Source: CADEED01 sp044871085 (GTDB lineage Bacteria; Pseudomonadota; Gammaproteobacteria; Steroidobacterales; Steroidobacteraceae). Taken from it: DNA of 20,642 bases. Position numbers and translations under genes: made by a program. The stretch covers positions 1-20,642 of the forward strand of contig JBIOZI010000113.1 of assembly GCA_044871085.1 (NCBI GenBank). The letters run 5' to 3'. Below, piece by piece: positions 1-7,733 of this stretch. The stretch's first letter is position 1; every line of letters starts with the position of its first letter. Below the pieces are notes generated by a model. It saw only the letters and a list, made by a program, of their open reading frames with translations. It had not been told where the DNA came from and did not search any database.

Positions 1-1618
1 CGACTTCCTCGCCGAACGGGAACGCGCGCAGCCGCATGTAGTTAGTCTTGACGCCGTGCGCGGCCAGGATGTCGAGCGCCTCGCGCACCGCGCCGTCGGA
101 GCTGCCGTAGGCGACGACGCCGATGTCGATGTGCGCGTCCTGCTCGATCGCGGGCTTGGGCACGAGCCGCCGGGCGGTGGCGAACTTGCGCGTCAGGCGG
201 TCGAGCACCACCTGGTATTCCGCGCTGTCTTCGGTGTACGCGCCGTACTGCGTGTGACCCGAGCCGCGCGTGAAGTACGCGCCCTTGGGATGGACGCCGG
301 GCAGCGTGCGATACGGGATGCCGTCGCCGTCCACGTCGAGATAGCGGTGGAACTTCTCGAGCTTCACGATCTCGTCTTTCGTGTAGACCTTGCCGCGGTC
401 GGGCACGTAGCTGTCGTCCCATTTCAGATCGGGGCACATCCAGTCGTTCATGCCGATGTCGAGATCGCTCATGACGAGCACGGGCGTCTGCAGGCGCTCG
501 GCGAGGTCGAAAGCGTCGCGCGCGAAGTAGAAGCATTCTTCCGGGTCACGCGGGAACAGCAGCACGTGCTTGGTGTCGCCGTGCGAGGCGTACGCGCATT
601 CGAGGATGTCGCACTGCTGCGTGCGCGTCGGCATGCCGGTGGACGGGCCCACGCGCTGGATGTCGAACAGCACCGCGGGGATCTCCGCGTAGTACGCGAG
701 ACCGAGGAACTCGTTCATCAGCGAGACGCCGGGGCCGGAAGTGGCCGTGAACGCGCGCGCGCCGTTCCACGACGCGCCGAGCACCATGCCGATGGCGGCG
801 AGCTCGTCCTCGGCCTGGATGAACGCGAAGTTCTTCAGGCCGGTGTCCGGATCGACGCGCAGCCGGTCCGCGAAGCTCTTGAACGCGTCCATCAGCGACG
901 TCGAGGGCGTGATCGGGTACCACGCGCCCACCGTCGCGCCGGCGTACACACAACCCAGGCCCGCCGCGGTGTTGCCGTCGATGAGCACGTGGCCCGCGGT
1001 CTTGGAAGCGCCCAGCAACCCCGGCGCGACGTGCATGGGCAGCGGGCACTGGAAGTTCGCCCGGGTGTACTGGTAGCCGAGCTCTATGGCCTTCATGTTC
1101 GAATCCACGAGCGCCGGCTTCTTGGCGTAGGTTTCCGCCAGCAGCTCGCGGATCTTCGCGATGTCGAGGTCGAGGAGCGCCGCCAGCACGCCCGCGTAGC
1201 AGATGTTCTTCATGAGGATGCGCGTGCGCACCCCGTTGAAATTCTCGTTGCAGAGCTTCGCGAGCGGGACGCCGAGCACCGTGATGTCGTCGCGCGCCAG
1301 CAGCGCCGGCCGCGGCCAGGTGCTGTCGTAGATGAGGTAGCCGCCCGAGGCCACTTCGCGCACGTCGCGCGCGTAGGTCTCCGCGTTCATGGCGACCATG
1401 AGATCGACCTTCCCCGAGCGCGCGACGTAGGAATCTTTCGTCACGCGGATTTCGTACCAGGTGGGCAGGCCCTGGATGTTCGACGGGAAGTAGTTCTTGC
1501 CCATCACCGGCACGCCGCTCCTGAAGATGGACTTCATCAGCAGCGTATTGGCACTGGCGGAACCCGTGCCGTTCACCGTCGCGATCTTCATCGCGAAATT
1601 GTTTATGCGATCAGGCAT
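1..1618 (-). CDS. korA: 2-oxoacid:acceptor oxidoreductase alpha subunit, KorA-like (3' end outside window)
   Basis: Probable alpha subunit of a 2-oxoglutarate (or related 2-oxoacid) oxidoreductase, which oxidatively decarboxylates the 2-oxoacid to an acyl-CoA using thiamine diphosphate and passes electrons to an iron-sulfur carrier. I translated 539 residues with no stop; the C-terminal part lies beyond base 1. The N-terminal ~190 residues form the gamma-type domain (VNGTGSASANTLLM near the start). The alpha domain follows, with YPITPSTS at 234-241, TSGPG at 293-297 and RVGPSTGMPTRTQQ at about 320-335, typical of fused gamma-alpha KorA proteins of about 570-620 residues. The ATG at 1618 comes 12 bases after the stop of the FAD subunit gene, with a GAGG upstream; a second in-frame ATG lies nine codons later. 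The beta subunit (TPP and iron-sulfur binding) would be expected just left of the window. Substrate is inferred from family resemblance; pyruvate or another 2-oxoacid is possible. Confidence 0.9.
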   Translation of the reverse strand, partial: MPDRINNFAMKIATVNGTGSASANTLLMKSIFRSGVPVMGKNYFPSNIQGLPTWYEIRVTKDSYVARSGKVDLMVAMNAETYARDVREVASGGYLIYDSTWPRPALLARDDITVLGVPLAKLCNENFNGVRTRILMKNICYAGVLAALLDLDIAKIRELLAETYAKKPALVDSNMKAIELGYQYTRANFQCPLPMHVAPGLLGASKTAGHVLIDGNTAAGLGCVYAGATVGAWYPITPSTSLMDAFKSFADRLRVDPDTGLKNFAFIQAEDELAAIGMVLGASWNGARAFTATSGPGVSLMNEFLGLAYYAEIPAVLFDIQRVGPSTGMPTRTQQCDILECAYASHGDTKHVLLFPRDPEECFYFARDAFDLAERLQTPVLVMSDLDIGMNDWMCPDLKWDDSYVPDRGKVYTKDEIVKLEKFHRYLDVDGDGIPYRTLPGVHPKGAYFTRGSGHTQYGAYTEDSAEYQVVLDRLTRKFATARRLVPKPAIEQDAHIDIGVVAYGSSDGAVREALDILAAHGVKTNYMRLRAFPFGEEV

Positions 1619-1630
1619 CTTGGACGCGCC

Positions 1631-3445
1631 TCAAGCGCTCTTCGGAAGTTTGGCTTGCGTGGCGGCCGCTTCGTCCACCGCGTGCGGCCACTGGATCGTG
1701 GATTTCTGCATGTCCCACGCGGCCGTGGGGCAGCGCTCCGCGCACAAGCCGCAGTGGACACACAGGTCCTCGTCTTTGACCATGACGCGGCCCGTGTGTT
1801 TCAGCGGGTTGGATACGTACAACGCCTGAGTGACATTCTTCGCCGGCGCCTTGAGGCGGCCGCGCAGGTCGGCTTCCTCGCCGTCGTGCGTGATGGTGAG
1901 GCAGTCCACCGGGCAGATGTCGATGCAGGCGTCGCACTCGATGCACAGCTTGGTCTCGAACACCGTCTGCACGTCGCAGTTGAGGCAGCGCTGCACCTCT
2001 TTCTCGATCTGCTCCACCGTGAACCCGAGCTCCACTTCGATGTTGAGCTTCTTGAAACGCTCCTTGAGCGACACGTGCGGCATGAGGCGCCGCTCGGCCG
2101 GGTTGTAGTCGTTCGAATAGGCCCACTCGTGCATGCCCATCTTGGTCGACTGCAGGTTCACGCCGGGCGCGAGGCGCTCGGCGGTGCTCTTTCCCTGGCA
2201 GTAGTTGTGGATGGAGATGGCCGCCTGGTGCCCGTGCTCGACGGCCCAGATGATGTTCTTGGGGCCGAACGCCGCGTCGCCGCCGAAGAAAACGCCGGCG
2301 CGCGTCGACTCGAACGTCTTCACGTCGACCTTGGGCACGTCCCACTTGTCGAACTCGATGCCGAGGTCGCGTTCGATCCACGGGAAGGCGTTCTCCTGGC
2401 CGATGGCGAGGATGACGTCGTCGGCCTCGAGGAACTCCTCGCTCACCATCCGCTCGGCGGTGATGCGCCCCTTGGCGTCTATGTCGTATTCCATGACGTC
2501 GAAGGTCATGCCGCGCAGCTTGCCGTTCTCGATCACGAAGTTCTTCGGCGAGCGGTTGATGACGATCTCGACGTGCTCTTCCTCGGCGTCCTCGAGCTCC
2601 CAGGCGCTGGCCTTGAAGAACTCGCGCGGCTTGCGCGCCATGACCTTCACGTTCTGCGCGCCCAGGCGCAGCGACGTGCGGCAGCAATCCATCGCCGTGT
2701 TGCCCACGCCGATGATGAGCACCTTCTTGCCGATGCTCTTGATGTGCTCGAACGCCACCGACTCGAGCCAGGTGATGCCGATGTGGATGTTGGCGCCGCC
2801 CTCGGCGCGCCCAGGTAGTTTGAGCTCCTTGCCCTTCGGGGCACCGGCCCCGACGAACACCGCGTCGAAACCGCCCTTGGTGACCAAGTCCTTCATCGAC
2901 TTGATGGGGTGGTTGAGCTTGAGGTCGACGCCCATCTCGACGATCTGCGCGATCTCGTCGTTGAGCACTTCCGCGGGCAGGCGGAACGACGGGATGTTGG
3001 TGCGCATGAGGCCGCCCGCCACGCCGTACTGCTCGAAGATGGTGATCGAATAGCCGAGCGGCATGAGGTCGTTGGCCACCGTGAGCGATGCGCAGCCCGC
3101 GCCGATCAGTGCCACCTTCTTGCCGTTCTTGAGCTTCGGGATCTTGGGCAGACGCGCCGTGATGTCGTCCTTGTTGTCGGCGGCGACGCGCTTCAGGCGG
3201 CAGATGGCCACCGGCTTTTCTTCCACGCGGCCACGGCGGCACGCCGGCTCGCAAGGCCGGTCGCACACGCGGCCGAGGATTCCGGGGAAGACGTTGGAAT
3301 GCCGATTCACCATATATGCGTCGGTGAAGCGGCCTTGCGCGATGAGTCTTATGTACTCGGGAACGTCCGTGTGTGCTGGGCAAGCCCATTGGCAATCCAC
3401 GACCTTGTGAAAGTAGTCGGGCTGCGAGGTATCCGTCGGTTGCAT
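1631..3445 (-). CDS. GltD-like FAD/NAD(P)H oxidoreductase with iron-sulfur domains, probable KorC-type subunit
   Basis: A 604-residue flavoprotein likely to carry electrons between the 2-oxoacid oxidoreductase encoded next to it and NADP(H). The N-terminal domain is the helical iron-sulfur domain of glutamate synthase small subunits (Cys18, Cys22, Cys61, Cys65, Cys69, in CQWACP and VCDRPCEPAC). An FAD-binding motif follows at 115-120 (GAGCAS), then an NAD(P)-binding motif (IIGVGNTAMD) and the second FAD motif (FFGGDAAFGP). The C-terminus has a bacterial two-[4Fe-4S] ferredoxin domain (CIECDACIDICP at 501, CVHCGLCAERCP at 562). Annotation pipelines would often call it glutamate synthase small subunit, but the added ferredoxin domain and the korA neighbour argue for the gamma subunit of a 2-oxoglutarate:NADP+ oxidoreductase as known from Thauera and Azoarcus. 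I chose the ATG at 3445 over an in-frame ATG at 3508, because a TATACT box at 3497-3492 lies downstream of the latter and the 21 extra residues look non-conserved. Confidence 0.85.
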   Translation of the reverse strand: MQPTDTSQPDYFHKVVDCQWACPAHTDVPEYIRLIAQGRFTDAYMVNRHSNVFPGILGRVCDRPCEPACRRGRVEEKPVAICRLKRVAADNKDDITARLPKIPKLKNGKKVALIGAGCASLTVANDLMPLGYSITIFEQYGVAGGLMRTNIPSFRLPAEVLNDEIAQIVEMGVDLKLNHPIKSMKDLVTKGGFDAVFVGAGAPKGKELKLPGRAEGGANIHIGITWLESVAFEHIKSIGKKVLIIGVGNTAMDCCRTSLRLGAQNVKVMARKPREFFKASAWELEDAEEEHVEIVINRSPKNFVIENGKLRGMTFDVMEYDIDAKGRITAERMVSEEFLEADDVILAIGQENAFPWIERDLGIEFDKWDVPKVDVKTFESTRAGVFFGGDAAFGPKNIIWAVEHGHQAAISIHNYCQGKSTAERLAPGVNLQSTKMGMHEWAYSNDYNPAERRLMPHVSLKERFKKLNIEVELGFTVEQIEKEVQRCLNCDVQTVFETKLCIECDACIDICPVDCLTITHDGEEADLRGRLKAPAKNVTQALYVSNPLKHTGRVMVKDEDLCVHCGLCAERCPTAAWDMQKSTIQWPHAVDEAAATQAKLPKSA

Positions 3446-3491
3446 ATCCCCCCACGAAATCGCCGGTTTTCCCCCTCCGGCAGGCCGGCAG

Positions 3492-3497
3492 AGTATA
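3492..3497 (-). promoter_or_regulatory. Candidate -10 box (TATACT) for the FAD subunit/korA operon
   Basis: The minus strand reads TATACT here, about 47 bases before the chosen start codon at 3445. No good -35 is visible at 17 bases. On the plus strand the same bases give TATAGG (3494-3499), a possible overlapping -10 for the DUF971 gene. Inference from sequence only. Confidence 0.35.
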
Positions 3498-3514
3498 GGC
3501 TGCGCCACCCGCCG

Positions 3515-3868
3515 ATGACGACTTCAACGCATATTCTGGCCACCGAGATCAAGCTCAGGACCCGCTCGCGCGTCCTGGAGGTTGCATTCGACGACGGCGC
3601 GCGCTACCTGTTGCCGTTCGAATACTTGCGCGTGTATTCGCCCTCCGCCGAGGTCAAGGGGCACGGGCCCGGGCAGGAGACGCTGGTGCTCGGCAAGCAG
3701 GATGTCGGCATCCACGCCATCGAGCCCGTCGGACAGTACGCCGTCAAGCTGGTGTTCGACGATGGGCACGATACCGGGCTGTATTCGTGGAAATACCTGC
3801 GCGAGCTGGGCGAGCAGCAGCAGCAGAACTGGGCCCGATACCAGGCGCGGGTCCAGTCCGCGCAATAA
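3515..3868 (+). CDS. DUF971 family protein (gamma-butyrobetaine hydroxylase N-terminal-like domain)
   Basis: A 117-residue soluble protein made of a single DUF971 domain: a beta-rich fold with blocks such as VLEVAFDDGARYLLPFEYLRVYSPS, the GIHAIEPVGQYAVKLVFDDGHDTGLYSW stretch, and a helical C-terminus. The same domain is found at the N-terminus of gamma-butyrobetaine hydroxylases and at the C-terminus of the plant iron-sulfur carrier HCF101. Free-standing bacterial members have no established function. This one contains no cysteine, so it cannot form the zinc site described for the hydroxylase domain. It is 18 bases upstream of ubiE on the same strand and so may be the first gene of the ubi operon. 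The ATG at 3515 is the only reasonable start; the ribosome binding site is weak. Confidence 0.85.
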   Translation: MTTSTHILATEIKLRTRSRVLEVAFDDGARYLLPFEYLRVYSPSAEVKGHGPGQETLVLGKQDVGIHAIEPVGQYAVKLVFDDGHDTGLYSWKYLRELGEQQQQNWARYQARVQSAQ

Positions 3869-3871
3869 CCC

Positions 3872-3877
3872 TATACT
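3872..3877 (+). promoter_or_regulatory. Candidate -10 box (TATACT) just before ubiE
   Basis: TATACT sits in the 18-base gap between the DUF971 stop codon and the ubiE GTG at 3887. Transcription from it would start about three bases before the GTG, giving a nearly leaderless mRNA. This would fit the absence of a Shine-Dalgarno sequence there. No recognisable -35 is present, so it may be chance. Confidence 0.25.
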
Positions 3878-3886
3878 TCAGCCGCC

Positions 3887-4645
3887 GTGAGCGACCCGAA
3901 GAAAACCGCCGATACCGACTTCGGCTACCAACGCGTTCCGTGGGACGAGAAGCAAGGCCGCGTCCGCGGCGTGTTCGATTCCGTAGCGCGCAACTACGAC
4001 CTCATGAACGACCTCATGTCGGGCGGCGCGCACCGGATCTGGAAAGAGTTCACGCTCTCGCTGGCGAACCTGCATCCGGGACAGCGCGCGCTCGACGTCG
4101 CCGGCGGCACGGGCGACCTCACCGCGGGCCTCGCCCGGCAGGTGGGCAAGACCGGCATGGTGATCCTTTCCGACATCAACGCGGCCATGCTCGGCGAGGG
4201 CCGCGACCGCATGCTCGACGCCGGCGTGGTGAGCAACGTGTCGTGCGTGCTCGCGAACGCCGAGAAACTCCCCTTCGCGGACTCGAGCTTCGACTGCGTC
4301 ACCATCGGCTTCGGCCTGCGCAACGTCACGGACAAGCTGGCCGCGCTCACCGAGATGCGCCGCGTGCTCAAGCCCGGCGGCCAGGTGCTGGTGCTCGAGT
4401 TCTCGCATCCGGTGGTGCCGCTGCTGAAACCTCTCTATGACCTGTATTCGTTCCGCGTGCTGCCGCTGCTCGGCAAGCTCGTGGCCAAGGACGAGGAAAG
4501 CTACCGCTACCTGGCCGAGTCGATCCGCATGCATCCCGACCAGGAGAAGTTGCTGGGGCTGCTGCGCGACGCGGGCCTCGAGGACTGCCGCTATCACAAC
4601 CTCTCGGGCGGGATCGTAGCGGTTCATCGCGGCTATCGTTATTGA
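3887..4645 (+). CDS. ubiE: Ubiquinone/menaquinone biosynthesis C-methyltransferase UbiE
   Basis: Class I SAM-dependent methyltransferase that C-methylates the benzoquinol ring in ubiquinone synthesis (and demethylmenaquinol where menaquinone is made). At 252 residues it matches the E. coli enzyme (251) along its whole length. Visible landmarks are the family signature YDLMNDLMSGGAHRIWK at about 37-53, SAM motif I VAGGTGD at 71-77, FGLRNVTD in the middle, LKPGGQVLVLEFS, and the near-invariant ESYRYLAESIRMHPDQE. Start is GTG at 3887 with no Shine-Dalgarno sequence. The stop TGA (4643-4645) overlaps the ATG of ubiJ by one base, so translation is probably coupled. Acts at the cytoplasmic face with the soluble Ubi metabolon. 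Confidence 0.97.
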   Translation: MSDPKKTADTDFGYQRVPWDEKQGRVRGVFDSVARNYDLMNDLMSGGAHRIWKEFTLSLANLHPGQRALDVAGGTGDLTAGLARQVGKTGMVILSDINAAMLGEGRDRMLDAGVVSNVSCVLANAEKLPFADSSFDCVTIGFGLRNVTDKLAALTEMRRVLKPGGQVLVLEFSHPVVPLLKPLYDLYSFRVLPLLGKLVAKDEESYRYLAESIRMHPDQEKLLGLLRDAGLEDCRYHNLSGGIVAVHRGYRY

Positions 4646-5253
4646 TGCTGACGCAGGCCATCGAAAATCTGCTCAACCGCAACCTGCCGCGCAGCCCGCG
4701 CGCGGGCGAGCTCGCGGCCGCGCTCGCCGGCAAGAAAGTGCGCATCGAGGCCACGGGCCTGGCGTGGGTGCTGACGGCCGAGTCGCTCGGCACGTCCATC
4801 CGGCTCGTCAAGGACGCGACGGCCGCCGCGGACGCCGAGATCGCGGGTAGTTTGGTGAGCCTCGCGGCGCTCGCGGGCCCGGGCCCGGAGGAAGTGATCC
4901 GCCGCGGCGACGTCACGATCCGCGGCGACGCCGAGATCGCGCAGCGATTTCGCGAGCTCGTCATGCTGCTGAAGCCCGACATCGAGGAGGAGCTCGCGCG
5001 GCTGGTCGGCGACAGCCCCGCGCACCAGGCGCTGCGGCTGGTGAAGCTCGCCACCGGCTTCGGCCGGCGCGCCGCCACCACGGGCGTGCGCAACATGGCC
5101 GAGTACCTGGCGCACGAGCGCCGCGACCTGGTGTCGATACCCGAGGCCGAGGATTTCTTCCGCGGCGTCGAGCGGCTGCGCGAAGACCTCGACCGCCTCG
5201 ACGCGCGCGCGGCGCTGCTCGAGCGCGCCGCCGCCGAGCAGGACCACCGATGA
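4645..5253 (+). CDS. ubiJ: Ubiquinone biosynthesis accessory factor UbiJ (SCP2 domain)
   Basis: A 202-residue protein with an N-terminal SCP2 (sterol carrier-like) lipid-binding domain: ENLLNRNLPRSP at the start, then alternating strands through the VTIRGDAEIAQRF block at about 90-103. A C-terminal helical/coiled-coil half follows, rich in Arg, Glu and Leu (FFRGVERLREDLDRLDARAALLE). UbiJ with UbiK binds hydrophobic ubiquinone intermediates and scaffolds the soluble Ubi complex. Its position between ubiE and ubiB is the classic gammaproteobacterial order. The ATG at 4645 overlaps the ubiE stop (TGATG); a TTG one codon earlier is less likely. The stop codon overlaps the ubiB ATG by four bases. 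Confidence 0.92.
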   Translation: MLTQAIENLLNRNLPRSPRAGELAAALAGKKVRIEATGLAWVLTAESLGTSIRLVKDATAAADAEIAGSLVSLAALAGPGPEEVIRRGDVTIRGDAEIAQRFRELVMLLKPDIEEELARLVGDSPAHQALRLVKLATGFGRRAATTGVRNMAEYLAHERRDLVSIPEAEDFFRGVERLREDLDRLDARAALLERAAAEQDHR

Positions 5254-6917
5254 AGCTGCGCGTCCTCGCCCGACTCATCGAGATCCAACGCGTGCTGGTG
5301 CGGCACCGGCTCGATGAGTTCGTGCGCGCCACGCACCTGGACCGGCCGCTGCGCTTCCTATTCATGTTGTCGCCGTGGACCTGGGTGGTGCGCGGCCGCA
5401 GCAACCTGCCGCGCGGCGAGCGCCTGCGCCTCGCGCTGGAGGAATTGGGCCCGATCTTCGTGAAATTCGGCCAGGCGCTGTCCACGCGGCGCGATCTGCT
5501 GCCGCTCGACATCGCCGATGAGCTGGCAAAACTGCAGGATCGGGTGCCGCCTTTCGACGGCCGCGTCGCGCGCGTCATCGTCGAGAGCGCCTACGGCCGC
5601 GCCGCCGAGCAGGTGTTTTCGAGCTTCGAGGAGCAACCTCTGGCCGCGGCGTCCATCGCGCAGGTGCACGCCGCGGAGCTGCGTGCGGAGGTGGCGCTCA
5701 ACGGCGCGCAGACCCGCGAAGTGGTGGTGAAAGTGCTGCGTCCCGGCATGCACGCGGTGATCGCGCGGGACCTCGAAGTGCTGCACGCGCTGGCGCGCTT
5801 CGCCTCCACCAACTGGGCCGGCAGCCGCCGGCTGCGCCCGGTCGAGGTGGTGCGCGAGTACGAGAAGACCATCCTCGACGAGCTCGATCTCATGCGCGAG
5901 GCCGGCAACGCCTCGCAGCTGCGGCGCAATTTCGAGGGCTCGCCCCTGCTGTACGTGCCCGCGGTGCACTGGGATTTCTGCCGGCCGGAGGTGCTGGTGC
6001 TCGAGCGCATCCGCGGCGTGCAGATCTCCAACATGACGCGGCTGCGCGAGCTCGGCACCGACATCAAGAAGCTGGCCGAGAACGGCGTGGAGATCTTCTT
6101 CACGCAGGTGTTCCGCCACAACTTCTTCCACGCCGACATGCACCCCGGCAACATCTTCGTGCTGGTCGAGAACCCGGCCCTGCCGCGCTACGCGGCCGTG
6201 GATTTCGGCATCGTCGGCACGCTCGACCCGCGCGACCAGTACTACCTGGCCGAGAATTTCCTCGCCGTGTTCGACCGCGACTATCGCCGGGTCGCCACGC
6301 TGCACCTGGAATCCGGCTGGGTGCCCGAGGGCTCACGCGTCGACGAGATGGAGTCGGCGATCCGCACGGTGTGCGAGCCCATCTTCAACAAGCCGCTGCG
6401 CGAGATCTCCTTCGGCACCGTGCTGCTGCGCCTGTTCGAGATCTCACGCCGCTTCAACGTGGAGATCCAGCCGCAGCTCATCCTGCTGCAGAAGACCCTG
6501 CTCAACATCGAGGGCCTCGGGCGCGATCTTTACCCTGACCTCGACATCTGGAAGACCGCGGGCCCGATCCTGCGCGAGTGGGTGCGCGAGAAGATGAGCG
6601 GCCGCGCCTTCATCGAGCGGGCGCGCGTGCAGATCCCCGAAGTGCTCGCCAGCCTGCAGACGCTGGCGCCGCTCATGCGCTCCGCCGTGCAGCGCGCGCA
6701 GGACGGCCGGCTGCGGCTCGCGGTGGAGGCGCCGGAGATCGACGCGCTGCGCAACGAGATCCGCCGCACCAACCGGCGCCGCGACCGCGTCACCATCGCC
6801 GCCGTGGTGTTGTTAGGTGGCATCGTCTGGCTCGCGGCCGGACGCGAGCCGCCCTGGGCCGGCTGGGCCCTCATCGGCGTCGGCGGCGCGTGGCTGCTGG
6901 CCCAGGTGCGGCGCTGA
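5250..6917 (+). CDS. ubiB: Ubiquinone biosynthesis regulatory protein kinase UbiB
   Basis: A 555-residue atypical kinase/ATPase of the ABC1/ADCK/COQ8 family needed for ubiquinone synthesis, probably helping extract or deliver membrane-bound lipid precursors. Key elements are KFGQ at 72-75 (the KxGQ motif), the alanine-rich loop LAAASIAQVH at about 131-140 replacing a P-loop, the ATP-contacting lysine at 161 (VVVKVLRPGM), the catalytic loop HADMHPGN at 294-301, and DFG at 318-320. Two C-terminal hydrophobic helices (about 514-530 and 537-551) anchor it in the inner membrane. The ATG at 5250 overlaps the ubiJ stop (ATGA), with AGGA six bases upstream. Its last 105 bases overlap the convergent methyltransferase gene. 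Confidence 0.96.
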   Translation: MKLRVLARLIEIQRVLVRHRLDEFVRATHLDRPLRFLFMLSPWTWVVRGRSNLPRGERLRLALEELGPIFVKFGQALSTRRDLLPLDIADELAKLQDRVPPFDGRVARVIVESAYGRAAEQVFSSFEEQPLAAASIAQVHAAELRAEVALNGAQTREVVVKVLRPGMHAVIARDLEVLHALARFASTNWAGSRRLRPVEVVREYEKTILDELDLMREAGNASQLRRNFEGSPLLYVPAVHWDFCRPEVLVLERIRGVQISNMTRLRELGTDIKKLAENGVEIFFTQVFRHNFFHADMHPGNIFVLVENPALPRYAAVDFGIVGTLDPRDQYYLAENFLAVFDRDYRRVATLHLESGWVPEGSRVDEMESAIRTVCEPIFNKPLREISFGTVLLRLFEISRRFNVEIQPQLILLQKTLLNIEGLGRDLYPDLDIWKTAGPILREWVREKMSGRAFIERARVQIPEVLASLQTLAPLMRSAVQRAQDGRLRLAVEAPEIDALRNEIRRTNRRRDRVTIAAVVLLGGIVWLAAGREPPWAGWALIGVGGAWLLAQVRR

Positions 6918-7733
6918 CCGCCCCTGCACCGGCGGACCGGCCCCGGCTTTCCTGCCGATGGCCGTCCACATGACGGGCGACGGCGCGGCGTAGTCGGCCG
7001 ATTCCAGGCGCGCGAGGTCTGCGCGCACCTGCGCCTCGCTCACCAGCCCCGCCGCGACCAGCTGCGCGCGGCACTGCTCGAAATTCACGCGCATGAGCTC
7101 GGCGCCGCCGTTGTCGCGGTCGAACATGAGCATGCGGCCCTCGGCGCCGACCTGCTGCAGCCCGAGCGCACGGAATCGGCCGTGCAGCGTGCGGCCGAAG
7201 CGCGCCTCGACGCCGCCGCGGATCATGTATTGGCGCATCGCCTCGGTGGTCGCGAGCTCCATCTCCGCCGGGTTCACCGCCTGGTCCGCAACCATCGACA
7301 AAGTGTCGAAATCCTCGATGACGAGCCAGCCACCGGGCGCGAGCGCCCCCACCAGGCGGGCCAGCACCGCATCGCGCTCCGGGATGTGGATGAGCACCAG
7401 GCGCGCGTGGATCAGGTCGAACGCGCCGTCCGGCAGCGCATCGCGGGCGATGTCGTGGCGCTCCACGCGCAGGTTGGGCAGCGCGCCGGCGGCGATGTGC
7501 CGCGGATCGATGTCGGTGCACAGCACCTCGCCCGCGGGCGCGACGCGTTCCGCCATCCAGCGCGCCACCGAGCCGCCGCCGCCGCCGATCTCGAGGCAGC
7601 GCCAGCCACCGGCCATGCCGAGGCCGAGCAGCGCGCGCTGCGTGGCGGCGTCGAACAGGCGCGCCAGCACGCGCATGCGCCGCGCCGCCTCGTGCATCGC
7701 GTTGTCGAGTAGATAGGTTGCGGCGGTGTTCAT
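6813..7733 (-). CDS. Class I SAM-dependent methyltransferase, unassigned substrate
   Basis: A 306-residue methyltransferase of the Rossmann class I type. SAM motif I is LEIGGGGG at 47-54, followed by the acidic motif II (LCTDIDPRHI, 71-80), motif III around DLIHARLVLIHIPERD, and LAPGGWLVIEDFD as the post-motif strand. This resembles UbiE/Methyltransf_25-type small-molecule enzymes; the substrate is unknown. The ATG at 7733 overlaps the stop of the MFS gene by one base (TGATG) and has a strong Shine-Dalgarno, GGAGGA at 7742-7737. The expected fold ends near VMWTAIGRK. About 40 further residues are glycine/proline/arginine-rich and are encoded antisense to the end of ubiB, so the tail is probably a read-through extension. 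Pairing with a transporter suggests the methylated compound may be moved by it (inference). Confidence 0.85.
   Translation of the reverse strand: MNTAATYLLDNAMHEAARRMRVLARLFDAATQRALLGLGMAGGWRCLEIGGGGGSVARWMAERVAPAGEVLCTDIDPRHIAAGALPNLRVERHDIARDALPDGAFDLIHARLVLIHIPERDAVLARLVGALAPGGWLVIEDFDTLSMVADQAVNPAEMELATTEAMRQYMIRGGVEARFGRTLHGRFRALGLQQVGAEGRMLMFDRDNGGAELMRVNFEQCRAQLVAAGLVSEAQVRADLARLESADYAAPSPVMWTAIGRKAGAGPPVQGRSAPHLGQQPRAADADEGPAGPGRLASGREPDDAT

Noticed and set aside
56..2818. A 920-codon open frame on the plus strand opposite the korA/flavoprotein genes
   Set aside because: Composition is Arg/His/Val/Asp-rich with no recognisable domain; it is an antisense shadow of two clear enzymes in high-GC DNA.
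3446..3508. A 21-residue N-terminal extension of the GltD-like protein from the ATG at 3508
   Set aside because: The best -10 box (3497-3492) lies downstream of that ATG and the extra residues do not resemble the family N-terminus.
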